DNA from: Ricordea florida
Taxonomy: Eukaryota > Cnidaria > Anthozoa > Corallimorpharia > Ricordeidae
DNA: 64,000 nucleotides
Assembly: GCA_949710005.1 (NCBI GenBank)
Contig: OX453282.1
Coordinates: 22,574,341-22,638,340 of the forward strand
Direction: 5' to 3'
Shown: positions 42,536-53,270 of the stretch, piece by piece
Numbering within the stretch: the first letter of the stretch is position 1
Layout of the letters: every line of letters begins with the position of its first letter
The notes under the pieces: generated by a model
The model's database searches: none
What the model was told of the DNA's origin: nothing
Seen by the model: only the letters and a program-made list of their open reading frames with translations
Position numbers and translations under genes: made by a program

Positions 42536-45500
42536 CCATGTGCATAAGTATTTATCCCGTCATCCATTATCATACGTTTATCGTCCTCGCGTGATAATGC
42601 TATCTTGTTGATGGTTTCAGTATAGATGTCATGGCTATGACTCCTTATGGTGTTCATCTTCCGTCTCTGGGATTGGCCGCTGAAAAGACAAGTCTTGTAA
42701 TCTTGGAAACTTATGCTTTTGCTAACCACTGCCTTGTTAACACCCTTACACTTCTTGACTTCCTTCTCCTTGTCCGTCTTGAAAGCATACAGTTTAGCCC
42801 TCAGACCCACAAATTCCGTGATCTGTTCACCACCAGCCTCGTCTTTGAACATCCCTCCGACCTTTTTGTTCACCCCGGTCTCAATCCCGGATGGATGCTC
42901 CGTGGGGTAATTGCTGGTGTCAAATTTAGCCCTCACATCTGGACTGATGTCCCTGTAAAAGTCCTCAGTCTCTATCACATAAGCTAAAGAATCCGTGTCT
43001 GTGAAAAGCAACTTGGCCTTCTCTCCATACTTGGGCCTTATGTACCTGTAATGAAAATCGTACATGACAGTCTTGCTCAGATCCAGAATGGACAGCCCCA
43101 AGTAAATGGGCTTATCAAAGAGCAATTTCGTTCTCTTCATGTGGAAGGCGGTCAGATCCTCGCAAAAGATGTTCCTATGATGGAAGTTTGGCTTCACAAT
43201 CAACTTACGTGCTTTCTTCTCCTCAGTAACCAACTGGATATCCACCCTCTTCCTAATGTTCTCTATGGTCTTGCCAAACACTGAGTTGTTCATCAACTTG
43301 AAGAAGTCCTTTTCGAAATCATTCTCAGCCCTGGCTCTCAAACTGTTATTCAAGTCAATGTAGGACCTCGACCATTCTGACTCCTCGAACTTGATCCCTC
43401 TGTGAACGTTGGTTAACTTCAACCCCAACGACAAGTACTGTTTCAAAGCTTCGTGGTGTAGAATGTACTTCTTCTTGGCTCTCAAATTGGGAACCAACTT
43501 AACAACCCCGTCAACATCCAACCTCTCTGGAGCCAATGGATAATCATTGTGAAGATCATGTAACTCCAACGGGTACTCCAAGTCCACCTCTAATATGCAT
43601 GGATGGTTCCTCCAGTCTGCCAACTCTTGATCACTCATCCATTCAAAACCATGGGTTGGTAAAGCCTTGGTCATTGCATAGCCATAGAGTCCATTTACAT
43701 CCAAATAGGTGATGAACTTTGTAGGCAACCTGGGATTATAGTTCTTCATGTATCGATTATTGGCCTTCCCGTGCCTCGTCGAGATCGTTGAGATTCCACC
43801 TCTTATACCATTCTCCACCATAATCAGCATATCGGGGTCCCTCAAAAGCTCCAACTCAACCTTGGTGATCTTCAACGTAGCATCCCAAGCCAGTCCAGGT
43901 GCCGTGTAGTGCCATGCTGGATCCAACCCGTAATTCTTCATGCAAACCCCTCTGAAGTTGTCAAAGACGTCAGCCAACAGGATCACATCTGTTTTGAGAT
44001 ACAAGTCATGGTAATCCCTGAAACTTCTCATACCAAAGGTCTCCCACACGTTTCCAGCATGTTGATAATCCTCGTCCGACATGTCAGTGTCGTACAGTAT
44101 CGAATAAAACTCCTCCTTGGGTGGTAGACTGGACACCTGTAACTTGTCAAATCCATCGAACCAATCATAGGGGAACACTCCCCTCCTAGCCAAAAGATCA
44201 AAGTTTGCCCCTTCATAGTATCTCGAGAGGTTTGCCAAAGACTCTCTCGGCAAGTTGTCAGCCAATCTAGCCAATTCACTTGCCATGAACTTAAAACTGT
44301 CTACAAATCTAATGGTTCGTTTAATCTGAACCTCCTTTTCCTTACCATCATCATCCTTCTTCGTGAACTTTTCGACCATAATCTCCTTTGTGAATGAGAT
44401 GTACTTTTCATCGTTGAGTGGGATACAGTCTATCTTACCCTCTGACACTCCCATCTTCTTGATAAACAAGTGACTGTCATATCCAGACAAGTTGTGGAAG
44501 ATGACTGGAAAGAACTTGGGGGCGCTAAATTCCAGGTTACATTTCTTGTGGGCCGCTCCTCTGTACCTGCCTGTAAAATGACAGTGGTCGACCACCTTAT
44601 CGTTACCCAATTCACCGTCACAAATATGGCAATGTGTGGCTTTTCTATGATTCCTATGATCGCTATTCTTCATTACAAGCTTCCTTTCAGACTTGAATTG
44701 ATCATAAATCTTCTTGACATCCTCCTCCAAACTTTCCTGAAACATTTGCGGTATGTCATCCTCTGGTGAGTTGGCTGTTCTCATCACCAACTTAGGCTCA
44801 AATATACTATCATCGAAACACTTGATAAGGTAACAAAATCCTGATGGCTTGTGCTTCTGATATTGATTTGTGAAGCTGTCCCTGTCATCCGGTAAACAAG
44901 TGTCCAACTTCTCCGTGAAACACTCAAAATCAGCATAGATCACAAATGGCACTTGCATCTTTCGTCTGTGGTTCGTGAAGGTAATGTACTTTGGCTTGCC
45001 ATCCTCTTCCATGGGCATCTGGACTTTGACTGATTCGTTGTTTAGACAGTACTCCATATGGTCGTCCAACGACTTTTGAGAATTGAATGAGTTTAGGCAA
45101 TTGTCACAATAGAAACGAGTGCCATGATGTTTATTATACTCGACAAATCTTGACATGTTTTTGATCCAACAGTAATGATTTGTCTCTTCGTTTGATATCA
45201 AGAGTAGGTTTATCTTTGTAGCCCCTGACTTTTTACTGCGACTGATTAGGGTTGGCTCGCCATTCTCATAACCAAGGATGTTGATCCCATATGGGTTCTG
45301 CCTTTCAAATCTATCTATCTGGGTTGTACTGAGCGCTGCCACTGGAAACTCTATCCCTGACCAATCGAGTTTCTCTGAGTTTTCTCTCATCTCTCTGTTT
45401 AGCCTTCCAGCATCCTTCTCCCTTGGAAACACAGCGGATGTCACTGCCCATTTGAAGCACTCCTGATCCTCATTCTTGACATTGATGATTGCCTTCTTGG

Positions 45501-46379
45501 CAGCCAATTTGGGTGTTAGTTTAATATATGAAGTTCCAGAAAACGGTTGAAACGGGTTCAAATGGATACGAAAGTCAATCACACTTTCAAATACCCATCC
45601 AGAGTGCTCATTCTCGTATTTCTGCACCAATTCAACCAGTTTAGCTTTGATGCTATCAAACAAAGCGAGTGTGTCTGTCGACGCTGTCACTGTCTCCATA
45701 AGTGAATGGAAATGACCCTGACTTCGCTCAATAACACGATTACCCTGGCCGTTCCTCCTCGCAAAACCACATGAAAGAATACACTTCAACTTAAATGGCT
45801 TCCTGATTCCATCCAATAAACTACCAAATGGTGTTCTAACCTTGCCAAGAAATGTAATTGGATCGTAGCCAGCTCTGCCTTTACTATGTAAGTCTTCAAA
45901 AAGCCTCTCAGAGCCGTTTCATGTCTTTCAGGGACGAAAACCTCAGGTTCCCTTCTAACCGCAGCAGCTGCCCTTCTTAATCTCCTGGTGATGGCCCTCC
46001 TGTTTGGGTCTCTAACATTGGATCTTATCCAATCTGTGGTCTGAATGATTTCACGCCTGGCAGCAGCAATAGCCCTTCCATACGAAGCCCGGGCGGGTCT
46101 TGTTCTTATGGGTCTAACTGGACCAGGAACTGGAACGTTGGCTTCAACCACTCGTGGAGCTCCAACAGCATTAATGAGAGCCTCTTTACGCATGTTGCCA
46201 GAACCTCGAATACCAGACCTCTTGGCCATGGTTCGTAGTATCTTCACTGTCAAGTTCTCAGGTTGTATATCGGATAACGCTGTTAGCATTTCAGCCTTTC
46301 TGAATCCTCGAACACTCACACCAGCTCTTTTGGCTATTGACCTCAAGTCTTTGACTGCCAGATTCTCCATGGCATCCAT
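42496..46379 (-). pseudogene. polB: Family B DNA polymerase with HNH insert, one frameshift (C)
   Basis: Start ATG at 46379. Two tandem SAP-like segments (NLAVKDLRSIAKRAGVSVRG and LTVKILRTMAKRSGIRG) replace the single one in B. An Arg/Ala-rich region follows, then a frameshift near 45.88-45.90 kb after ALRGFLKTY. The remaining 1,100 residues are open: finger CDNCLNSF, Exo I YADFECF, HNH CHICDGELGNDKVVDHCH, Exo II NLSGYDSH, Exo III YLKTDVILLADVFDNF, Pol A YLDVNGLYGYAM (Asn-Asn replaced by Val-Asn), Pol B KLMNNSVFGKT, Pol C FTDTDS, LRAKLYAF. The single break could be a real mutation or a sequencing indel. Confidence 0.9.
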
Positions 46380-46422
46380 TGTATTTTGAAATTGCAATCT
46401 CTAAGACAATCATGTTTCAACT

Positions 46423-46447
46423 TTTGTGACACGGTCCATGTCACAAA
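46423..46447. terminator. Hairpin after right terminal gene (C)
   Basis: TTTGTGACA, 7-nt loop CGGTCCA, TGTCACAAA: a perfect 9-bp stem 15 bp after the stop of the leftward terminal gene (46463) and before the PolB ATG (46379). The stem resembles those at 30551 and 31057 (TTTGT[A/G]AC). Confidence 0.6.
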
Positions 46448-46462
46448 GGTACTTCCATATGT

Positions 46463-47212
46463 TTAACACTCAACTCCCCAACGCTCATTCAAATCCCTTA
46501 ACTCTTCGAAATCGAGACACCAGTCCAAAAACCTATCTGGATGCCATGTTACAATCATCAACTCTTCCCGAATTTCATCATTGAAAATCCGTTTGTGTGC
46601 TCTTCTGTTTGCTTCAACCACCAAATCAGAATCTATACAAGACTTTCTTTTGTGCAACAATCTAAACTTATCTATGTATATCTCAACATGTAAACGACGA
46701 ACACCAATGTCGTCAATGGTATATTTAGTCTCGTAAGGGTAATCATGACGCCCCCAACGCATATAACAAGGATGAGGATGACAATTACATTCAAACCTCA
46801 AAAAGAAGTTATGACTATCATTTTCACGTTTCACAGCATGTCCGATAATATCATTAATAGGAAGCCCATTTACTGCAAATTTATTATCACCATCGAAATG
46901 AGATTCGTCAAACCTTCCATCCAATACAAATCGTAAGTGAACACGTTTAACAAAGGCACGATTTTTTGAAAGAACACGTAGTATCTTATCCTCAACTGAA
47001 CATATGAAATCACGAAATCCCAAACCTTCAGTATTAACATAACGCAATGAAATATAATAAGGATAAACTTCATGTTCGTCAATAGAAGTCTCCAAATCTC
47101 TCAATAAACTACGATCCTCGGCACAGTCATGAGTAGTATAAAATTCACCTATACGATAGTTTTCAATGTCACTCTCAAGACTCTCAAATCTCAGAACGTT
47201 CATGTTCGCCAT
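46463..47212 (-). CDS. Terminal WHPxR-family protein, right (C)
   Basis: 249 aa from the ATG at 47212, at the inner edge of the right inverted repeat (ACGAAATGG context). The C-terminus HKRIFNDEIREELMIVTWHPDRFLDWC is shared with 29941-30537 and 4846-5466. The N-terminal part differs from the left gene and has several His/Cys (CNCHPHPCYMRWG near 155). Having paralogues at both ends, each starting at the repeat edge and pointing inward, suggests both are driven by the inverted-repeat promoter. Confidence 0.74.
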   Translation of the reverse strand: MANMNVLRFESLESDIENYRIGEFYTTHDCAEDRSLLRDLETSIDEHEVYPYYISLRYVNTEGLGFRDFICSVEDKILRVLSKNRAFVKRVHLRFVLDGRFDESHFDGDNKFAVNGLPINDIIGHAVKRENDSHNFFLRFECNCHPHPCYMRWGRHDYPYETKYTIDDIGVRRLHVEIYIDKFRLLHKRKSCIDSDLVVEANRRAHKRIFNDEIREELMIVTWHPDRFLDWCLDFEELRDLNERWGVEC

Positions 47213-47503
47213 TTCGTTTGCGTATGCCAAGAGGTACCAACCTCGACACAAAATCCCACTTTACCAACTCGGCCCCCACCCCACCCCCAAAGGACATCAA
47301 TGATCCAAACGAAAAAATTGACACTCGACGGAAAAAGTCATCGATCGAAAATCAAACAAGTCAAACTCGACTCGACCCAATTAATTATGCATAACCTTTT
47401 TGGCCACGCCCATCTGACAAAATCGACCACACCCAAAACCACGAATTCGCAAAAAAATCGATCGAAAATGAAATTGCGCCAGAATGCCCACAATACAACT
47501 ACT
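47209..47503 (-). repeat. Element C right terminal inverted repeat
   Basis: 295 bp, reverse complement of 29650-29944. The outer end is AATACAACTACT, followed by the target-duplication copy GCAGT at 47504-47508. Confidence 0.95.
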
Positions 47504-47680
47504 GCAGTCAATGAGTAGTTCTCCACTCACTCCGTTGTTGTCCAAATTTAATAAGAGCTTATCAACTATTTTAATCAGAGCAGTCTCAGTAGCATGGTGC
47601 TTACGAAAACCTGACTGTCTGGAATAAATCAACTGGTTATTCACTTGAAGAAAGTCATACAATGAGTTGTGGACTTAAAA
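47504..47680 (-). pseudogene. LINE reverse transcriptase, 5' part, split by element C
   Basis: Encodes the RT segment IYSRQSGFRKHHATETALI and GVSGELLID, which directly precedes, in LINE order, the KAFNMVDHN segment at 29649. Together with 28600-29649 it forms one minus-strand LINE interrupted by element C. Similarity fades upstream of about 47680, so the LINE is 5'-truncated. Confidence 0.85.
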
Positions 47681-47744
47681 CCATTAGTATAAATACACAG
47701 GTGATTATACAAAATCGCGCGCTCTGATTGGTTCGCTATCTCGG

Positions 47745-47790
<46 letters not shown>
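47745..47790. repeat. (AAT)n microsatellite
   Basis: About 15 perfect AAT units; a second, impure AAT/A-rich run with AT repeats lies at about 47850-47905. No gene in 47681-47930. Confidence 0.95.
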
Positions 47791-47792
<2 letters not shown>

Positions 47793-47930
47793 GTTATTTA
47801 GCCAGGGTTATCTCTTCAGCATAAAATGCTGCTATCAATGAGGGCCCTGGAAAAAAAAGAAAAAAAAATAATAATAATAATAAAATAAAAATATATATAT
47901 ATATCTAAAACTAGCCTAAATTACAAGTAA

Positions 47931-48203
47931 CTAAAAAACTTTTGATCTATATAATTCCAAAATACGAGTTTTAAAAATCAGAACTGACTTAGTATCCTTC
48001 ATTTCACTTGCAATATTATTAAAAAGTTTAGATCCATTAAAATAAAAAGACTTCCTTGCCATTTCAGTTCTGACTTTGGGGAGCAGCAAGTTGTGCCCAC
48101 TTCCTCTCGTGTTGTGAACTGTTCTAAAAACCTTAAAATAATCTTTAAAAAACATTGGAGGGGAACCCTTCAAGCATTTAAAAGTAAAATTAATAGTGTG
48201 CAT
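47931..48203 (-). pseudogene. LINE RT C-terminal fragment, second family
   Basis: 90-aa open stretch with RTVHNTRGSGHNLLLPKVRT, KSFYFNGSKLFNNIAS and a final FKTRILELY, the typical C-terminal tail of CR1/RTE-like RT proteins. 5'-truncated. Separate from the LINE at 47504-47680 because it repeats the C-terminal region of an RT. Confidence 0.75.
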
Positions 48204-48930
48204 ATCACAATAGTGTGCATATCACATCGGATTATCAGCCGATTTTCACCTCGACGAACAAAATGGCTGCCAGTCGTTCGCGCGCATTTGATGAAATAAA
48301 ATTTTTTTCGTGTTGTACAATGCTTTTTTAACTCGTGGATACGCGAAGCGTATTTGCGAGTTTTTGTGGGGACTCCGATATGCAAATTGTCACTCACTCA
48401 CTCACTCACTCACTCACTCCAGTGTAGACACTCTTCGTAATTAGTCGGAAAGAACTCGGGAGCACCGATATGAAGACGACAATTGTCGTCACCGAAGTCT
48501 ACTGATCAAAGTTCACGCTGAAAGCGTATCGTACCGGTGCCAGAGTTTGTAATGATTTTGTAGCTTAAGAGGACGATTAGCGAGGCCCTGTTAGGGGTAA
48601 ATTTCGACAAGCGACATGGCCTTGAAACGGCAACATGAAGGAGCTGAAATGGCGACGAACGACGAGCCGCTCACGGGAAATTACGACAGCGACCTTCGAC
48701 CTTCGGAAATTGCGACATGAAAAGGTTTGAAACTCGGACGCGCGACATAAAGCCACACTAACAGGGCCTCATTAGCGGTCTTACTAAAATCAATCAAAGT
48801 AGGACTATGGTGAACTCGTGGATATGTTTACAAAATAGAGAAAAAGGATTAATTTTAAAATAAACGAAGTTTTTTTTCATAGTTGTGATTGAATGAAATT
48901 GAAGATAATTTTAACAATCTATAATCACAG
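48204..48930. other. Non-coding stretch with microsatellite and MITE-like element
   Basis: No gene seen. Holds a 17-bp direct duplication (AGTGTGCATATCACA) at about 48197-48228, a (CACT)n run at 48391-48419 and the short inverted-repeat element at 48582-48770. The end grades into the 5' region of the following LINE. Confidence 0.55.
48582..48770. mobile_element. 189-bp MITE-like element
   Basis: 13-bp perfect terminal inverted repeats GAGGCCCTGTTAG / CTAACAGGGCCTC, flanked by the 6-bp direct repeat ATTAGC (48576-48581 and 48771-48776). The interior has no ORF but several short CGACA/ACATGA-containing segments. Non-autonomous DNA transposon by structure; family not identified. Confidence 0.75.
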
Positions 48931-49030
48931 TAAGGGCGATGTGCGCATGTGTGCGTATGGATCGGACGCAACTTCGAAAGCTCTTCAATTCAACACAAAA
49001 ATTTATTAATTTTGAGTAAAAAAAGTCGCA

Positions 49031-49834
49031 ATGTCAAAGGCAACTGTTCAAACATTGAAAGCTGAAAATGATAAGTTGAAAGAGAAGCTTCAAGAGATTT
49101 CAAACGAGTTAAAAAAGGTGCAAGAGGAGATGATGGAACAACGTGATAGCCGCCATATTGAAAGTGCTGATGATGCCAATCCGCAAACTGCACGAAGAGA
49201 CCAACATAACGAATTTAAACAGCATATTGAAATTAAGATTTCTGCCATCGAGGATAAGCTTAAAAGTTTATTTACTAGTGTCGACAACTTGTCTTCCTCG
49301 ATCGAGCAAGTTTTGGAATACAGCTATTCTTATAATGTCAAGCTTGTTGGTATCCCTGAAATTAAACCGAATGAAAGTGCCGCAGAATCCTCAGAGCTTT
49401 GTCTCAAGATTTTCAGTGCTATTGGAGCTGATGTTCAACCGCATGACATTGACATTGCACATCGAGTCAAGCCTCGCAACGCTTCTGGCGGACAACCAAA
49501 GCCTATTATTTGCAAGTTTACGAGACGCCTTGCTCGGGAGCGCGTAATGGCATTAAGAAAGGAGGTGAATAAAATCAGTCCTACTAGACCCGAACATCTA
49601 GGAAACATGGAACGTGCAGCAATTTATGATCATCTTAGTCCACATCTTCAGGACCTGCTCTCACGTGCCAAAAGATTCAAGGAAAGGTATCATTTTATAT
49701 TCTGTTGGGCCAAAAACTCGGCCGTATGGTTGAGGGAAACTCAGCAGTCTCGACCAATCGCAGTTAAATGTGCCAGTGATTTAGACAATCTGGAAGCTCG
49801 CTACGAATCAACAGGTGAAGAACGTACTAGCTAA
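49031..49834 (+). CDS. LINE ORF1 protein (coiled coil, RNA-binding type)
   Basis: 267 aa. Residues 5-45 form a heptad-like coiled coil (LKAENDKLKEKLQEISNEL). From about 100 there is an RRM-like region (YSYNVKLVGIPEIKPNES), DIDIAHRVKPRN and PIICKFTRRLARERVM, then a basic C-terminal domain. This is the layout of ORF1 proteins of CR1/L2/L1-type LINEs, which bind LINE RNA as a trimer or oligomer. Intact. It overlaps the open ORF2 frame by 4 bp in a different frame. Confidence 0.85.
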   Translation: MSKATVQTLKAENDKLKEKLQEISNELKKVQEEMMEQRDSRHIESADDANPQTARRDQHNEFKQHIEIKISAIEDKLKSLFTSVDNLSSSIEQVLEYSYSYNVKLVGIPEIKPNESAAESSELCLKIFSAIGADVQPHDIDIAHRVKPRNASGGQPKPIICKFTRRLARERVMALRKEVNKISPTRPEHLGNMERAAIYDHLSPHLQDLLSRAKRFKERYHFIFCWAKNSAVWLRETQQSRPIAVKCASDLDNLEARYESTGEERTS

Positions 49835-52800
49835 GAAACAACGCGCAAATTAAAGTAAACAACACCCTTCTATGCGAGCTTCCTTACTATTCTTGTGATT
49901 TAGTTTTATCTCATGGCCGATTTAATAATATTTTAAATACTACCCTTCCAACTAAGAAATACCTCGATCGTTTACCTAGTTACTATGACTTAGATATCTT
50001 TAGCTTGAATACTTTTGTTGATAAGAAATCCAACTTCTACGATCACACTCCAAATGTGAGATGTAAATATTATTCTCCATATGGCTTTTCTGAGCTAAAA
50101 AAAAATCAGCTTCAAAACGTATCTTCAAATAGAGGATTTTCTTTACTTCACACAAATATCCGCAGTCTCAGACGTAACATAGAAAACTTTCAAACACATC
50201 TACTGGACGAATTAGATTTTCAATTCGACGTTATAGGTATTACGGAAACTAGAATAACTAAAGCGCATAAAAATTTGGATTTCAACCCGTCAATACCGAA
50301 TTATAATTTCGAATATGTACCAACACCTCTTTCAGCTGGAGGTGTTGGTATGTATATAAACCAAACATTCTCATATTCAGTCATTGATAAATGTTCTAAC
50401 GAAGCTTTTCAGGCACTTTTTGTTGAACTACACCTCCCTAAAAATGCAAATATAATCTGCGGAGTTGTATACAGACAGCATAATTCTCCTGAACAATTTC
50501 AGGAATATTTTGATCTATTGCTTGAAAAACTCAGCGCAACTAGGAAACAGATTTTTATAATGGGAGATTTCAACTTGAATCTCCTTCGTTTCCAATCTTG
50601 TAAGTATGCACAAGACTTCATTTTTTCTTTACAAAGCTTTTCTATGACCCCAACAATCGACAAACCTACGAGAGTACATAACAACTCCTACTCACTTATC
50701 GATAATATATTCATTAGCAATCTTGAAAGTACTGTAACAAGCGGTAACATTATTTCGGATTTAAGTGATCACTTTTCGCAATTTTGCATTCTTGACTCTT
50801 CTAATAAGCTGTTTGATGTGCAGAGACCTAAACAATTAGTTCGTGACTTCTCCAATTATTCAGACTCTGCCTTTCTAAACGAGCTGTCCCAAACTGATTT
50901 GATCGCTGCTGTCTGCAATAAAGTGGATGTTAACAAATCATTTTCTGCATTTCACAATAAGATCAATAAACTCCTTAATAAGCACGCACCTTTAAAACCA
51001 GTTTCAAAGCGCAGTCTAAAAAGAGTTCAAAAACCTTGGATAACAAGAGGCATTAGAAGATCAATCAGAATAAAGAACGCTCTATTCTGCTCTGGGGACA
51101 CCACTGCTTACAAAGTTTATCGTAACAAAATTTTAACGCTGACGAGAATTAGTAAAAAGACGTATTATCACAAATACTTTGAAGAAAATATTTCTAACAT
51201 AAAGAAAACATGGGATGGCATAAATAGCCTTTTAGGTCGTAAATGTAAGGTTCTTAAGGAAATGACCTCACTCAAATGTCCGACAAGCAATAAAGTTTCT
51301 TCTAACTCTTCTGAATTTCCTGATATCATGAATAAATATTTTTCTTCAATTGGACACAATCTAGCATCCAAAATGCCAAATCCTAATAAGCAATTTTATG
51401 AGTATCTACCAAAGTTAAGTATGGCTGATTCCTTCTTTTTTAATCCAGTGTCTTACACTGAAATAGAAACTGACATTATGAATATTCAGCTAGATAAAGC
51501 ACACGGACTATATTCCTTCCCCACCCGCATTTTGAGATCAGCAAAACATATAATTAGCCATCCTCTGTCTATACTTATAAATAAATCAATCGAGCACGGT
51601 ACATACCCCTCCAAATTAAAGCTTGCTAAAGTAATTCCAGTCTATAAGGGTGACGATGAATCTGACCCTTCTAATTATAGACCTATATCGTTATTGTCAG
51701 TGTTTAATCGTATTTTTGAAAAAAAACAATGTATCGTCGTCTAAAATCATTTCTTGAGAAAAATGATATCCTTCATGATTCACAATATGGCTTTCGTGAA
51801 AAAAGATCGACTGAACATGCCATCTTAGATATAACTCACCAGATTGAATCCAACATGGACAATAAATTATATACGTGTGGTATATTTATCGACTTACAAA
51901 AGGCTTTTGATACAGTAGATCATACAATATTATTGGAGAAATTGAATCACTACGGAATACGCGGAATCATTAATGATTGGTTCGCTTCATATTTAGTGGG
52001 ACGTAAACAAATAACTCAAACTAATCAGAAAAATACGTCCAGTAAAGAAACAGTCTTGTCTGGAGTCCCACAGGGCTCAGTTTTAGGTCCCCTGCTTTTC
52101 CTTATATACATAAATGATATCGCACGTAGTTGTGACCAATTACAATTCTATTTATTTGCTGATGATACTAATCTTTTATTTGCACATCAAAATTGCACAT
52201 CAACACTTGAATTTATAGTTAATGACGAGCTCTCAAGGGTTTACAACTGGCTGTTAGCCAACAAATTATCTTTAAACATCAAGAAATCGAACTATGTTAT
52301 CTTTCGACCTAGACAGAAAACGGTGAAATATCAAGTCAATTTGAGAGTATTTGACCATCATTCCGGTACTTTTATTCCTCTAGAGTGCAAGAACTATGTC
52401 AAATATCTGGGCGTGCTTATTGACGAGAATCTTTCCTGGAAACAACATATTTCTCATATTGCCTCCAAAATAAGTATCTAAATCGGTATTATTTCTAGGT
52501 TAAGACACTTCGTCCCCTTAAATACCTTATGTCATATATACAAATCACTTATACAGCCTTACTTGTTATATGGTATAGTTGCATGGGGTCAAGCTGACAA
52601 GACCCATAGAAACAGAATTTTGCTTCTACAAAAACGTGCCCTGCGACTTATGTTCTTTGGTGAATTTAATGCTCATGCTGTGCCTTTCTTTGTTTCTTCT
52701 AACCTACTCCCCTTGGATTTTCTCTACTTCAAATCAACAGCCGTGTTAATGCATGATGTATTCAATAATCTAACGCCATCTCACATATCCAATATATTTA

Positions 52801-53063
52801 CTTATCAAGCTAATATCCATTCTCATAATACACGATCGTCATCAAAAGGCAATTTCTTCGTTAATTACTCAAGATTGAATTCGCAAAGTAAATCTTTCTC
52901 TAGATATGGTGTGCGAATATGGAACAGTTTAAGAAGTGAAATGCATAATTTATCGAAACATAAATTCAAAGTTAAACTTCATAACGTGTTACTTCAAATC
53001 TTCACCGAAACAGACGATTACATCGAGTTAACTGATCTGATAATGAAAATGAAAATTTCATAG
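49831..53063 (+). pseudogene. LINE ORF2: APE endonuclease and reverse transcriptase, disrupted
   Basis: The frame opens at 49831 with no early ATG. The endonuclease domain carries LLHTNIRSL, GITETRI, a VVYRQHN-type motif, IMGDFNLNL and the terminal SDHFSQF, all matching APE-like LINE endonucleases. RT starts near 51600 (VYKGDD, NYRPISLLSVFNRIFEK). A run of eight A at about 51720-51727 carries a frameshift; the reading frame resumes at 51729 with QYGFREKRSTEHA, FIDLQKAFDTVDH, GVPQGSVLGPLLF and the catalytic FADDTNLLF. TAA at 52479-52481 interrupts it again. The C-terminal part ends at 53063 with RYGVRIWNSL and TETDDYIEL. Confidence 0.9.
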
Positions 53064-53270
53064 AATCAGCTCGGCTCGATTATATTTGCATATATATTTT
53101 TTTTTCTTCTTCTTCTTCTCTTTATTTATTATAGTGTTAGAGCACTATAAGCTAGTTAACTGATCTGATAATGAAAATGAAAATTTCATAGAATCAGCTC
53201 GGCTCGATTATATTTGCATATATATATATTTTTTTTTCTTCTTCTCTTTATTTATTATAGTGTTAGAGCA
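53026..53270. repeat. 128-bp tandem duplication in LINE 3' region
   Basis: AGTTAACTGATCTGATAATG and the following bases occur at 53026 and again at 53154. The second copy has a shorter pyrimidine (TTC) tract and diverges after AGTGTTAGAGCA. The first copy includes the ORF2 stop codon, so the duplication spans the ORF end. Confidence 0.85.

Larger units (their letters stand above)
29650..47503. mobile_element. Element C: Polinton-like element inserted in a LINE
   Basis: 17,854 bp bounded by 295-bp inverted repeats starting AGTAGTTGTATTG, flanked by a 5-bp duplication GCAGT (29645-29649 and 47504-47508). It encodes about 22 genes, including integrase, PolB, ATPase, probable MCP and penton-like proteins and the conserved membrane set. 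Accessory genes not seen in A or B encode an RPB6-like protein, a SLOG/DUF2493 protein, a possible ssDNA-binding protein and extra small membrane proteins. The MCP and PolB genes each have one frameshift; other genes are open. A second copy starts at 59202. Confidence 0.93.
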
